DNA of 64,000 nucleotides, from NCBI RefSeq assembly GCF_006539165.1, contig NZ_BJMM01000002.1, forward strand, positions 62,001-126,000, read 5' to 3'. The first letter of the stretch is position 1. Every line of letters begins with the position of its first letter. Origin of the DNA: Streptomyces cacaoi. Lineage in GTDB: Bacteria > Actinomycetota > Actinomycetes > Streptomycetales > Streptomycetaceae. Positions 12,378-22,774 of this stretch are shown in pieces. The notes beneath the pieces were generated by a model, which had not been told where the DNA came from, did no database searches, and worked only from the letters and a program-made list of their open reading frames with translations. The position numbers and the translations under genes are program-made.

Positions 12378-14522
12378 TCAGGAGGTCGCCCACTCCCGGG
12401 CGAACTCCGTCGCGGAGGACGGGCGGGCGTAGTACCAGCCCTGGGCGGTGTCGCAGCCCAGCTCGCGCAGCTGGCCCGCCTGGTGCTCGGTCTCCACGCC
12501 CTCCACGGTGACGGCCAGGCCCAGCGCGTGCGCCAGCGAGACGATGCCCTCGACGAAGGTGACGTCGACCGGGTCCGCCGGATGGCGCTGGAGGCCCTGG
12601 GTGAAGGAGCGGTCGAGCTTCAGCGTGGTGGCGGGCAGCTTGCGCAGATTGGCGAGGTTCGAGTAGCCGGTGCCGAAGTCGTCCAGCGCGATGTCCACCC
12701 CGAGTTCGGCCAGTTGCCACAGCGGCTTCAGCTCGGCCTCGTCCGCGCTGATCAGGGCGCTCTCGGTCACCTCCAGGCAGAGCGCGGAGGGCTCGACGCC
12801 CGCGGCCTCCAGCACGGCGATGGTGTCCGGCACCAGATCGGGGTGGTGCAGCTGGCGCGGGGAGAGGTTGACGTTGACCCGCAGCGGCAGCCCCGAGGCC
12901 CAGGTGCAGGTCTGGGCGACGGCCTGCTCCAGCACCCAGCGGCCCAACGGCACGATGAGGCCGGTGTGTTCGGCCAGCGGGATGAAGCGGTCCGGGCCGA
13001 GCCTGCCGTGCACCGGATGCGCCCAGCGCACCAGGGCCTCGGCGCCGTCGACCGTGCCGTCGCTCATCCGGATCAGCGGCTGGAACTCCAGGAAGAACTC
13101 GTCGCGTTCGAGCGCGGCCGGCAGATGCGTGGTGAGGCTGTGCCGGTCTATGGCACGCGCGTCGGAGTCGGGGTCGGCCACCTCGTAGCGGTTGCCGCCG
13201 GCGTCCTTCGCCCGGTACATGGTGATGTCGGCGCTGCGCATCACCTCGGCCGGCTCCAGCTCGCCCGAGGGGCCCTCGACGATGCCGATGCTGGCGCGCA
13301 CCGACAGATCGCGCCCGTCCACCGAGATCGGGGTGGCCAGCGTGGCGAGCGCCGCCCGCGCCAGCGAGGTGACCTCCTCGCGGCCGTCCGGGTCGGAGAT
13401 CAGGATCACGAACTCGTCGCCGCCGATCCGGGCCACCAGGTGCGCGGGCGCCGCCGTGCAGGACTGGAGGCGTTCGGCGACGGAGACCAGCAGCTGGTCG
13501 CCGACGGCATGGCCCAGGCTGTCGTTGACGGTCTTGAAGCCGTCGATGTCCAGGTAGCACAGCCCGAAGCGCCGTGCGCCGCTGCCCGCGGTGAGGATCC
13601 GCTCCAGCCGCTCGGCGAACAGCGTGCGGTTGGGCAGGCCGGTCAGCTCGTCGTGGGTGGCCTCGTAGCGCAACCGCAGGTGCAGCAGGCGGCGTTCGGT
13701 GATGTCCTCCATGAGCGCGAGCTGGTACCGGGGCTCGCCCTCGGCGTCGCGCAGCAGCGAGAGCGTCAGATTGGTCCACAGGACGGTGCCGTCCGGGCGC
13801 TGGTAGGGCTTCTCGACACGGAAGTGGTCGCGCTCGCCGCGGGCGAGTTCGCGGTGCAGGCGCCACACCTCCGGGGCGTCGTCCGGGTGCACCCAGTCGT
13901 TGATGTTGCGCCGGCACATCTCCTCGACGGTGTGGCCGAACATCCGGGCGAGCGCGCCGTTGGCGTCGCGCAGCCGGCCGTTCATGTCGGCGATGCCGAT
14001 GCCGATCGTCGCGCCCTCGAAGACGGCGCGGAACCGCGTCTCGGACGCGTGCAGCGCCTCCTCGACGGCCGACTGGGCCGCCAGCGCGGCGCGGGAGAGC
14101 GCCTCCTGCTCGGCCAGGGTCCGCTCGCGCACCGCCCGGGTGAAGCCGGCGGCGATGGCGTGCTGGAGGCGGGCGCAGCGCGAGCGGGCCTCGTCGACGG
14201 CGAGGAGCCCGTGCGGGCTGCCGTACAGCACCAGATAGGACTCGACGACGCCGAGGATGTGCGGCAGTGCGTCCGGGCTGGTGCAGTGCGCGGCGACGAG
14301 GGCCTCGCCCACCTCGCGGCCGGGTGCGGGGGAGAACGGCTGGGTGTGCAGGGCCTCGGACAGGGTGCGGACCAACGGGTGGAGGAAGTCCTCCAGTTCG
14401 GCCCGGGTCATCGAGGTCTGGGTGGCCGGGTAGACCGCGCGGCTCCAGATCCGCGCGAACCGGCGCAGTCCGTCGTCGGCTCTGTCGTCGTCGAGCTCCG
14501 TGTGCTCGTGCGAGGGGGTCAC
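12378..14522 (-). CDS. PAS-GGDEF-EAL cyclic-di-GMP turnover protein (RmdA-like)
   Basis: A 714-residue cytoplasmic protein: an N-terminal helical region (1-160), a PAS/PAC sensor (about 165-290), a GGDEF diguanylate cyclase domain (about 300-460) and an EAL phosphodiesterase domain (about 480-710). The cyclase signature RIGGDEF is intact. The EAL domain keeps the EAL triad in GAEALVRW, NVNLSPRQL, EVTESAL, DDFGTGYS, the Lys of LKLDRSF and Glu of VEGVE, so both activities are plausible. The RxxD inhibitory site before GGDEF is replaced by APAH. Architecture and length resemble Streptomyces RmdA, which degrades c-di-GMP and affects sporulation; orthology is inferred. The GTG overlaps the methyltransferase stop by 4 nt. 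Confidence 0.9.
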   Translation of the reverse strand: MTPSHEHTELDDDRADDGLRRFARIWSRAVYPATQTSMTRAELEDFLHPLVRTLSEALHTQPFSPAPGREVGEALVAAHCTSPDALPHILGVVESYLVLYGSPHGLLAVDEARSRCARLQHAIAAGFTRAVRERTLAEQEALSRAALAAQSAVEEALHASETRFRAVFEGATIGIGIADMNGRLRDANGALARMFGHTVEEMCRRNINDWVHPDDAPEVWRLHRELARGERDHFRVEKPYQRPDGTVLWTNLTLSLLRDAEGEPRYQLALMEDITERRLLHLRLRYEATHDELTGLPNRTLFAERLERILTAGSGARRFGLCYLDIDGFKTVNDSLGHAVGDQLLVSVAERLQSCTAAPAHLVARIGGDEFVILISDPDGREEVTSLARAALATLATPISVDGRDLSVRASIGIVEGPSGELEPAEVMRSADITMYRAKDAGGNRYEVADPDSDARAIDRHSLTTHLPAALERDEFFLEFQPLIRMSDGTVDGAEALVRWAHPVHGRLGPDRFIPLAEHTGLIVPLGRWVLEQAVAQTCTWASGLPLRVNVNLSPRQLHHPDLVPDTIAVLEAAGVEPSALCLEVTESALISADEAELKPLWQLAELGVDIALDDFGTGYSNLANLRKLPATTLKLDRSFTQGLQRHPADPVDVTFVEGIVSLAHALGLAVTVEGVETEHQAGQLRELGCDTAQGWYYARPSSATEFAREWATS

Positions 14523-15337
14523 CCGGCACGTCCCGCCTTGTGCCCGACGCCCGCCAGGGAGCAGAAGGCGACGGCATCCTCCTCCTCGGGCGGGGTGTCC
14601 GGGTGCCACTCGGGCACCGGGACCAGCCCCGGCTCGACCGGCTCGAAGCCGTCCAGGAAGCCCGCGACGGCCTCCCGGGTGCGCGCCACCAGCGGGAAGC
14701 CCGCCGCTCGGTAGACCTCCCGCAGTGCGCTGCCGTCCCGGCGCGGGCCGCCCTCGGGAAAGCCGTGGGAGAGGACGAGCAGGCTGCCGGGCGGCAGCGG
14801 CGCGGCCAGCTCGGCGAGCTTCTTGTGCGGCTCGTCCCGGTCCTCGATGAAGTGCAGCAGGCCGACCAGCAGCAGCGCCACGGGCTCGCCGGGCTCCAGG
14901 AGTTGCTCGACCTCGGGGCTCTCCACGATGTCCTGCGGGGCGCGGAAGTCGGCGGAGACGACGGCGGCGTCGCGGTTCCGCTCCAGCACGGCCCGGCTGT
15001 GCGCGACGGCCACCGGGTCGTTGTCGACGTAGACGACCTGTGCCCGCGGGGCGGTCCGCCCGGCGATCTCGTGGACGTTGCCGAAGGTGGGGATGCCCGA
15101 GCCGATGTCCAGGAAGCGGGTCACGCCGCGGGAGACGGCGTAGCGGACGGCGCGTCGCAGGAACGCACGGTTGGCCTGTACCGCCTTGGGCAGCCCGGGC
15201 CACGCCTCGACGGCCCGCCGGGCGGTCTCCCGGTCGACCTCGAAGTTGTGCGAGCCGCCGAGGTAGAAGTCGTACATCCGCGACACGCTCGGCACATCGA
15301 GGTCGATGCCCTGTGGGGCCCAGGCGGGACGTTCCAT
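14519..15337 (-). CDS. DUF574 SAM-dependent methyltransferase (copy 1)
   Basis: A 272-residue PF04672 (Methyltransf_19) protein. The family start SVSRMYDFYLGGSHNFEVDR, the SAM-binding FLDIGSGIPT and VVYVDNDPVA, and a final part with FLDGFEPVEPG are all visible. These actinomycete proteins bind S-adenosylmethionine; substrates are mostly unknown. It is the upstream gene of a two-gene operon with the GGDEF-EAL protein, with stop and start overlapping, which hints at a link with c-di-GMP or development. It is the most divergent of four DUF574 genes in this window and lacks the usual GVARKP ending. Confidence 0.9.
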   Translation of the reverse strand: MERPAWAPQGIDLDVPSVSRMYDFYLGGSHNFEVDRETARRAVEAWPGLPKAVQANRAFLRRAVRYAVSRGVTRFLDIGSGIPTFGNVHEIAGRTAPRAQVVYVDNDPVAVAHSRAVLERNRDAAVVSADFRAPQDIVESPEVEQLLEPGEPVALLLVGLLHFIEDRDEPHKKLAELAAPLPPGSLLVLSHGFPEGGPRRDGSALREVYRAAGFPLVARTREAVAGFLDGFEPVEPGLVPVPEWHPDTPPEEEDAVAFCSLAGVGHKAGRAG

Positions 15338-15555
15338 CGAGGGGTCTCCAGCTCGCTGAATTCACCGGGGAGTTCCGGTACGGGCCCATGAGGCTACTGA
15401 CCCGGGAGCGGCGCGCGGAAGGAATTGGCGATTCGGCGGCTTGATCTTGTCTCCGGCCGCGGGAGGTATCGGGGCATACCACTCCGGCGTGTGCCCGTCC
15501 GGCTCCGGGTGCGTCCGCACCTGCGCGGAGGGCGAGGTTCCGCCCCATGATTTAA

Positions 15556-15572
15556 TTGCGAGTCGTTCGCAA
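15556..15572 (+). promoter_or_regulatory. Candidate Nur box upstream of nikA
   Basis: The sequence TTGCGA-GTCGT-TCGCAA is a perfect 6-bp inverted repeat with a 5-bp spacer. It matches the form of the Streptomyces nickel uptake regulator site, tTGCaa-N5-ttGCAA. It ends 34 bp before the nikA start, where Nur with bound nickel would block transcription. Confidence 0.7.
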
Positions 15573-15606
15573 GAACGTGTGATCTTTAACAAGGAGTGTG
15601 TCACAC

Positions 15607-17205
15607 ATGACTGCCCGGACTGTACGCACGACCACAGCAGCCGCGGCGGCCGTCGCGGTGCTCGCGGGTGCGGCCGCCTGCTCGAAACCGAGCGACTCGG
15701 GCGGTTCGGGCGGCGGCACCGACGCGGTGACCATCGGTGTCGCACAGGAACCGGAGACGCTCAGCCCGCTGTTGGGCTACGGCCGTGAGGGAAACTCGAA
15801 GATATTCGACGGACTTCTGCGGCACGACGCGCAGATGCGGCTCGAACCGGCCCTCGCGACGAAGCTCCCCGAGGTCACCGACGGTGGCAAGACCTACACG
15901 TACAGCCTCCGCAAGGGCGTGAAGTTCAGCGACGGCAAGCCGTTCACCTCCAAGGACGTGGTCTTCACCTACCGGACCGTCCTCGACAAGAAGACCAACA
16001 ACCCGTACAAGGACGATCTCGCCGCGATCGACCAGGTGCGTGCCGACGGCCCGCACAAGGTCGTCTTCACGCTCAAGTACCCGTACGCGGCCTTCGCCGA
16101 GCGGACCATCCTGCCCATCGCCTCCCAGGCCGACGCCGGCTCCGGCCAGGACGTCAACAACGGCCCGTACAACACCCGGCCGGTCGGCACCGGGCCCTAC
16201 GTCCTCAGCAGCTGGCGCAAGGGCGAGAAGCTCAGCTTCAAGGCCAACCCGCACTACTGGGGCGGCAAGCCGAAGGTCAAGCGGTTCACCGTCGCCGTCA
16301 TCGAGGACGACGACGTACGCGCCACCCGGCTGCGCTCCGGCGACCTGGACGCGGCCATCCTGCCGCCCAACCTGGCCAAGCCCTACGAGAAGGACGACGA
16401 CAAGCGGGTCTTCGAGGCGAAGACCACCGACTACCGCGCCGTCTCGCTGCCCTCCGGCAACCCCGTCACCGGTGACAAGGCCGTCCGCCGCGCCCTCGAT
16501 CTGGCCGTCGACCGGGACTCCATGGTCAAGTCCATCCTCAACGGCGCCGGCAAGCCCGCCTACGGGCCCGTGCCCTCCGACAGCCCCTGGTTCGCCAAGG
16601 GGACCGAGCGCGCACACGACCTCGGCGAGGCCAAGAAGATCCTCGACGCGGCCGGCTGGAAGCCCGGCAAGGACGGCATCCGCGTCAAGGACGGCAAGCG
16701 CGCCGCGTTCAAGCTGTGGTACTTCTCCGGCGACAAGCTGCGCAAGGACCACGCGCTGGCCTACGCCTCCGACGCGAAGAAGGCCGGCATCGACGTCAAG
16801 GTGCAGGCCGGCAGCCGCGAGGTCATCCGGCCCAAGCTCGACCACGACTCGATGCTGCTGGGCAACGGCTTCCCGCCCGACCCGGACTTCGACCTCTTCC
16901 CCGCGCTGCACTCCTCGCAGATCGGCAGCGGCTGGAACAACGTCGCCTCCTACGACGACGAGAAGGTCGACGAGGAGCTGGACGCCGGCCGCCGCACCAG
17001 CGACGAGAAGGCCCGCCACAAGGCGTACGACACCGTCCAGCGCGAGCTGCGCAAGAACCCGCCGTACACCTTCCTGACCACCATCGACCACGTCTACGTC
17101 GTCGACGACAAGTGGAAGGGCCTGACCACCCAGATCGAACCGCACGACCACGGCATCGGCGCCGGCCCCTGGTGGAACGTGCAGGACTGGCAGCCGAAGA
17201 AGTGA
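15607..17205 (+). CDS. nikA: Nickel/peptide ABC transporter substrate-binding lipoprotein
   Basis: A 532-residue SBP_bac_5 family solute receptor. It begins with a lipoprotein signal ending LAGAAAC, followed by a Ser/Gly linker, so the mature protein is anchored outside the membrane. Family features are AVTIGVAQEPETLSPL, the GTGPYVLSSW motif and GGKPKVKRF. Such receptors bind peptides or chelated nickel. The Nur-type box directly upstream and the operon order receptor, two permeases, two ATPases support nickel uptake. The start ATG 15607 lies 10 nt after AAGGAG; a GTG at 15598 is too close to that site. Without the regulatory site the family alone could not separate nickel from oligopeptide transport. 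Confidence 0.8.
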   Translation: MTARTVRTTTAAAAAVAVLAGAAACSKPSDSGGSGGGTDAVTIGVAQEPETLSPLLGYGREGNSKIFDGLLRHDAQMRLEPALATKLPEVTDGGKTYTYSLRKGVKFSDGKPFTSKDVVFTYRTVLDKKTNNPYKDDLAAIDQVRADGPHKVVFTLKYPYAAFAERTILPIASQADAGSGQDVNNGPYNTRPVGTGPYVLSSWRKGEKLSFKANPHYWGGKPKVKRFTVAVIEDDDVRATRLRSGDLDAAILPPNLAKPYEKDDDKRVFEAKTTDYRAVSLPSGNPVTGDKAVRRALDLAVDRDSMVKSILNGAGKPAYGPVPSDSPWFAKGTERAHDLGEAKKILDAAGWKPGKDGIRVKDGKRAAFKLWYFSGDKLRKDHALAYASDAKKAGIDVKVQAGSREVIRPKLDHDSMLLGNGFPPDPDFDLFPALHSSQIGSGWNNVASYDDEKVDEELDAGRRTSDEKARHKAYDTVQRELRKNPPYTFLTTIDHVYVVDDKWKGLTTQIEPHDHGIGAGPWWNVQDWQPKK

Positions 17206-18248
17206 CGCAGACGCAGAGCGAGCCGGCCGCGGCCGGCGGCCCGCCGGTGCCGCGCGGCCGGCGGCGGCTGTGGGGCCCGGCGGCGCGGCTGACCGGACGG
17301 CGGCTGCTGGCCGCCGTGCCGGTGCTGGCCGCCGTCACGTTCGGCGTCTTCGCCGTCGCCGCCGCCTCCCCGTTCGACCCCGTGCAGCAGTACGCCGGCG
17401 GGGGAGGGCTCACCGCCTCCCAGGACACGCTCGACCAGCTGCGGCACAACCTCGGCGTCGACGGGCCGTTCCCCGAGCGCTGGTGGCACTGGGTGACCGG
17501 GGCGCTCACCGGCGACCTCGGCGACTCCACCGCGCTGCGCCAGCCCGTCGCCCAGGTGATCGGTGAACGCCTGGGCTGGTCCGTGCTGTTGTGTGCCGTC
17601 GGCTTCGCCGTCGCCCTCGTGCTCGGCACGGTGCTCGGTGTGGCCGCCGCCCGGCGGCGCGGCGGCATGCTCGACCGCTGCGTCACCTCCGTCTCCTACG
17701 CGCTGGAGGCCGCACCGCCGTTCTGGATCGGGCTGCTGGGCATCTGGCTGTTCGCCGTCCGGCTCGACGTCCTGCCGGCCGGCGGGCTGACGGACACCGG
17801 GACCGACGCCGTCACCGCCGGCGGGCTGCTGAGCCATCTCGCCCTGCCCGCCCTCGTGCTGGGCGTCTCCCAGGTGCCGTGGTTCCTGCTGTACGTGCGC
17901 CAGGGCGTGGCCGACGCGCTGGAGGAGGACCCCGTGCGCGGTGCCCGGGCGCGCGGACTGTCCGAGCGCACCGTGCTGTTCGGGCACGCGCTGCGCTCCG
18001 GGCTGCTGCCGGTGCTCACCCTGGTCGGCTCCCGGGTGCCCGAACTGATCACCGGAGCCCTGCTCGTGGAGACCGTCTTCAGCTGGCCCGGCATCGCCTC
18101 GGCCACCGTCAAGGCGGCCACCGCGACGGACTTCTCGCTGCTGGCCGCGCTCACCGCGCTGGCCACCGTCGCCGTGCTCGCCGGGAACCTGCTCGCCGAT
18201 CTGCTGTACGGGCTGGCCGATCCGCGCGTCGCCTGGGAGGAGATGTGA
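17202..18248 (+). CDS. nikB: ABC transporter permease NikB-like
   Basis: A 348-residue inner-membrane permease of the DppB/NikB type. After a basic N-terminal tail, the first membrane span is LLAAVPVLAAVTFGVFAVAA, then an external loop with the LGVDGPFPERW segment and a five-span BPD_transp_1 core. The cytoplasmic EAA loop, which contacts the ATPases, reads DPVRGARARGLSE. GTG 17202 overlaps the nikA stop by 4 nt and the next gene overlaps its stop in the same way, so translation is coupled along the operon. Confidence 0.85.
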   Translation: MTQTQSEPAAAGGPPVPRGRRRLWGPAARLTGRRLLAAVPVLAAVTFGVFAVAAASPFDPVQQYAGGGGLTASQDTLDQLRHNLGVDGPFPERWWHWVTGALTGDLGDSTALRQPVAQVIGERLGWSVLLCAVGFAVALVLGTVLGVAAARRRGGMLDRCVTSVSYALEAAPPFWIGLLGIWLFAVRLDVLPAGGLTDTGTDAVTAGGLLSHLALPALVLGVSQVPWFLLYVRQGVADALEEDPVRGARARGLSERTVLFGHALRSGLLPVLTLVGSRVPELITGALLVETVFSWPGIASATVKAATATDFSLLAALTALATVAVLAGNLLADLLYGLADPRVAWEEM

Positions 18249-19075
18249 ACGCCACGCGCACCGTGCGGGTGTACACCTCGGTCGGGCTGGTCGCCGCCGT
18301 CGTCCTGGCCGTGGTGTTCGTGCCGCTGCTCTTCCCCGTCGACGAACAGGCCGTCGACATGGCGCACAAGCTCCAGGCGCCCTCCCTCGCCCACCCGTTC
18401 GGCACCGACGACGTCGGCCGCGATGTGCTGCTGCGCTGTGTGTACGGGCTGCGGGTCTCGCTCCTCGTCGGCGTCGTCGCCGCGCTCGCCTCGACCGTCA
18501 TCGGCACGGCGGTCGGCGCCGCCTCCGCCGCTGCCGGCGGGCGCGGCGACCGGCTGGTGATGCGCGTCGTCGACGTCTTCTCCTCCGTGCCGCACCTGCT
18601 GCTGGGCATCTTCATCGTGGCCATGTTCCGTCCCGGCGTCTGGCCCGTCGTCGTCTCCGTCGGGCTGACGCACTGGCTGTCCACGGCACGCATCGTGCGC
18701 GCCGAGGTGCTCTCCCTGCGCTCACGCCCCTTCGTGGACGCCGCGATATCCGGGGGCGCCTCCCGGCTGCGCGTCGCCGTCCGCCATCTGACGCCCGCCG
18801 TACTGCCGCAGGCCGGGCTCGCCGCCGTGCTCATGGTGCCGCACGCCATCTGGCACGAGTCCGCGCTCTCCTTCCTCGGCCTGGGCCTGCCCACCCACCG
18901 CGCCAGCCTCGGCAACATGATCCAGGACGCACGCGGCACCCTCCTGGCCGGTGACTGGTGGCCCACCCTCTTCCCCGGGCTGTTCCTCATCGTTCCCACC
19001 CTCGCCATCGCCGGCCTGGCGGGCGTGTGGCGGGAGCGCATCAACCCGCGCCGCCGATCGGAGCTGATGCTGTGA
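18245..19075 (+). CDS. nikC: ABC transporter permease NikC-like
   Basis: A 276-residue partner permease of the DppC/NikC type. The N-terminal span is followed by HPFGTDDVGRDVLLR, a hallmark of this subfamily, then the membrane core and an EAA loop around FVDAAISGGASRLR. The motif HESALSFLGLGLP near the C-terminus is also characteristic. It should form the heterodimeric membrane channel with NikB. The GTG at 18245 overlaps the upstream stop by 4 nt. Confidence 0.86.
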   Translation: MNATRTVRVYTSVGLVAAVVLAVVFVPLLFPVDEQAVDMAHKLQAPSLAHPFGTDDVGRDVLLRCVYGLRVSLLVGVVAALASTVIGTAVGAASAAAGGRGDRLVMRVVDVFSSVPHLLLGIFIVAMFRPGVWPVVVSVGLTHWLSTARIVRAEVLSLRSRPFVDAAISGGASRLRVAVRHLTPAVLPQAGLAAVLMVPHAIWHESALSFLGLGLPTHRASLGNMIQDARGTLLAGDWWPTLFPGLFLIVPTLAIAGLAGVWRERINPRRRSELML

Positions 19076-20124
19076 ACCAGGCGCAGACCACGACCGCCCC
19101 CGGCCCCAAGACCGCCACCGAGCCGGGGCCCGCCCCGTCCGCCGAACCACTGCTGTCCGTCACCGGTCTCACCGTCCGCTTCCGGATGCGGGCCGGGCGG
19201 CAGGTCGCCGCCGTCACGGACGTGTCCTTCGGCCTCGCGCCCGGCGAGTGCCTCGCGCTGGTCGGGGAGAGCGGCTGCGGCAAGTCCGTGCTGGCCTCGG
19301 CCCTGCTCGGGCTGCTGCCCGGCAACGCCCGCACCGACGGCAGCGCCCTGCTGCACGCCCGCGGCGGACAGCCGCGCCTTGACCTGCTCACCGCCGACGA
19401 ACCGACGCTCGCCCGGACGGTGCGCGGCCGCCGCGTGGGCCTCGTCCCGCAGAGCCCCGCCGGGCACCTGACACCGGTACGCACCGTACGGGCCCAACTC
19501 ACCGAGACCGTCCGCGAGTTGCGCGGGCTGCGCGGCCCGGAACTGGCCGCCGCCACGGTGGCCGCAGCCGAGCGCGCCGCCTTCCCCGCCGACCATCTGG
19601 ACCGCTACCCGCACGAGTTGTCCGGCGGTCTCGCCCAGCGCGCCGCCACCGCCCTGGCGCTCGTCGGGGACGCGCCCGTGCTCCTGGCCGACGAGCCCAC
19701 CACGGGGCTGGACCGCGCGCTGGTGGACCGGACCGTCGACGAGCTGCGCGGCCACACGGCGGACGGGCGAGGACTGCTGATCATCACCCACGACCTCGCC
19801 GCCGCCGAGCGCATCGCCGACCGGGTCGCCGTCATGTACGCCGGACGCCTGGTCGAACTCGCCCCCGCCGCACGGTTCTTCGGCACACCGGGCCCCCGCC
19901 ACCCCTACGCCCGCGGCCTGCTGGAGGCCCTGCCCGAACGCGCCTTCACCCCCATCCCGGGCATGCCGCCCGAGCTGGACGCGCTGCCGGCCGGCTGCGC
20001 CTTCGCGCCGCGCTGCCCCCGCGCGGACGAGCGGTGCGCCACCCGCCCCGAGCCGGACGACGGCCTCGCCTGCCACCACCCGCTGGTGCCGGCCGGGACC
20101 GCGAGCGAGGAGACCCACGCATGA
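19072..20124 (+). CDS. nikD: ABC transporter ATP-binding protein NikD-like
   Basis: A 350-residue ATPase with Walker A GESGCGKS, Q-loop VPQSP, signature LSGGLAQR, Walker B VLLADEPTTGLD and the switch histidine in IITHD. The C-terminal oligopeptide/nickel extension carries Cys-rich FAPRCPRADERCA, seen in DppD/OppD-type subunits where it can hold an iron-sulfur cluster. GTG 19072 overlaps the nikC stop and ATG of the next gene overlaps its own stop. It should power the importer together with NikE. Confidence 0.86.
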   Translation: MNQAQTTTAPGPKTATEPGPAPSAEPLLSVTGLTVRFRMRAGRQVAAVTDVSFGLAPGECLALVGESGCGKSVLASALLGLLPGNARTDGSALLHARGGQPRLDLLTADEPTLARTVRGRRVGLVPQSPAGHLTPVRTVRAQLTETVRELRGLRGPELAAATVAAAERAAFPADHLDRYPHELSGGLAQRAATALALVGDAPVLLADEPTTGLDRALVDRTVDELRGHTADGRGLLIITHDLAAAERIADRVAVMYAGRLVELAPAARFFGTPGPRHPYARGLLEALPERAFTPIPGMPPELDALPAGCAFAPRCPRADERCATRPEPDDGLACHHPLVPAGTASEETHA

Positions 20125-20888
20125 GCGCCGCCGGGAACACACCGGGCGCGTGCGACCCGCCCGCCCTGCGGCTGAGCGGCATCACGGCCGGCTACGAGCG
20201 CCGCAGCCCGGTGCTGCGGGACGTCTCCCTCACGGTGCGGAAGGGCGAGGCCGTCGGGCTGCTCGGCCCCAGCGGCTGCGGCAAGTCCACCCTCGCCAGG
20301 GTCGCCGCGCTGCTGCACCGCCCCTGGGCCGGCACCGTCCACCTCGCCGGGCAGCCGGCCCGCGGCTGGCGGTACCGGGCCCCGCGCGCGCAGCGCACCT
20401 TCGCCGGCGTCGTCTTCCAGCAGCCCCGCACCGCGGCCGATCCACGGCTCACCCTGCACGCGCTGATCGCCGAACCGCTGCGGGCCACCGGACGCGCAGT
20501 CGAGGCCACCGACCGGGTGGGGCGGCTCGCGGACGCCGTGGGCCTCGGCCCGGAACTGCTCACCCGCCGCCCGCACGAGGTCAGCGACGGACAGCTGCAA
20601 CGCGCCTGCGTCGCCCGCGCGCTCGTGCTCGACCCGGGCCTGCTCGTGTGCGACGAGATGACGGCCATGCTCGACGCCTCCACGACGGCCGCGCTCGTCA
20701 CCGTCGTCGAGGACTACCGGGCCCGCACCGGAGCGGCGCTGCTGGCCGTCGGCCACGACCGGACCCTGCTGGAACGCTGGTGCGACCGCACGGTCGAGGC
20801 CGCCGGACTCGGCGCGCCGGACGAGCGGTCCCGTACACCGCGGGCCCGGGAGACGACCCCGGCCGGCACTCCGGCCTCCGGCACCTGA
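20121..20888 (+). CDS. nikE: ABC transporter ATP-binding protein NikE-like
   Basis: A 255-residue second ATPase of the importer. Walker A is GPSGCGKS, the Q-loop is VFQQP, the signature is altered to VSDGQLQR, and Walker B reads LLVCDEMTAMLD, where the usual DEP becomes DEM as in DppF/NikE proteins. The switch histidine is in VGHD. It lacks the Cys-rich C-terminal extension of NikD. ATG 20121 overlaps the upstream stop (ATGA). It is the last gene of the operon; a strong hairpin follows about 110 nt downstream. Confidence 0.85.
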   Translation: MSAAGNTPGACDPPALRLSGITAGYERRSPVLRDVSLTVRKGEAVGLLGPSGCGKSTLARVAALLHRPWAGTVHLAGQPARGWRYRAPRAQRTFAGVVFQQPRTAADPRLTLHALIAEPLRATGRAVEATDRVGRLADAVGLGPELLTRRPHEVSDGQLQRACVARALVLDPGLLVCDEMTAMLDASTTAALVTVVEDYRARTGAALLAVGHDRTLLERWCDRTVEAAGLGAPDERSRTPRARETTPAGTPASGT

Positions 20889-20997
20889 CCGGTGACGGGC
20901 CACAGCGGCGGCACATCGACCCGACGACGAGCGGCGCCCCGTCCGACCCGTCCGACCCGACGACCGTGCCGGTCCGCGCCGCGCCCGGCCGGTGACG

Positions 20998-21017
20998 CGG
21001 TGCCCGGTGCGGCACCG
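20998..21017. terminator. Hairpin between convergent nikE and wall-hydrolase genes
   Basis: The arms CGGTGCC and GGCACCG enclose CGGTGC. The hairpin lies in the 155-bp gap between two converging genes and could end both transcripts. It has no T-run, which is common in high-GC actinomycetes. Confidence 0.45.
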
Positions 21018-21043
21018 TGCCGCCCGGCCGTCGGCCCCGCCGT

Positions 21044-22480
<1,437 letters not shown>

Positions 22481-22630
22481 TCACAAGAGGCAGCCGGGGC
22501 GCTCAACCCCCGGCGCACGGGCGCAAGTTGGCGCACGGCGCGGTGTGCGCCGGCCGTCCGTGCGACCCCGTCGGCCGACGTCCGGGGACACGGGGGAGGC
22601 GTGAGCCGGGGACGACGAGAAGGCGGACGC

Positions 22631-22696
22631 GGGGACGGCATGGAAGCGGCGCGGGGACGGCATGGAAGCGGCGCGGGGACGGCGTGGAAGCGGACG
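22631..22696. repeat. Three 22-bp tandem repeats in intergenic region
   Basis: GGGGACGGCATGGAAGCG starts at 22631, 22653 and 22675 with one base changed in the last copy. They lie in the 372-bp gap between the wall hydrolase start and the DUF6227 gene end. Apart from these repeats and a GC-rich leader, I see nothing else in that gap. Confidence 0.75.
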
Positions 22697-22774
22697 CGGG
22701 ACCGGCCGGGGCACCGGGGACGGGAGCCGCGCGCTACCGGTACCCCGCCGGAAGGCCGAGGGCGTCCGGCCCGT

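Noticed and set aside
15607..20888. Dipeptide/oligopeptide transport as the primary call for the ABC operon
   Set aside because: It remains possible by family, but the Nur-type box and gene order favour nickel.
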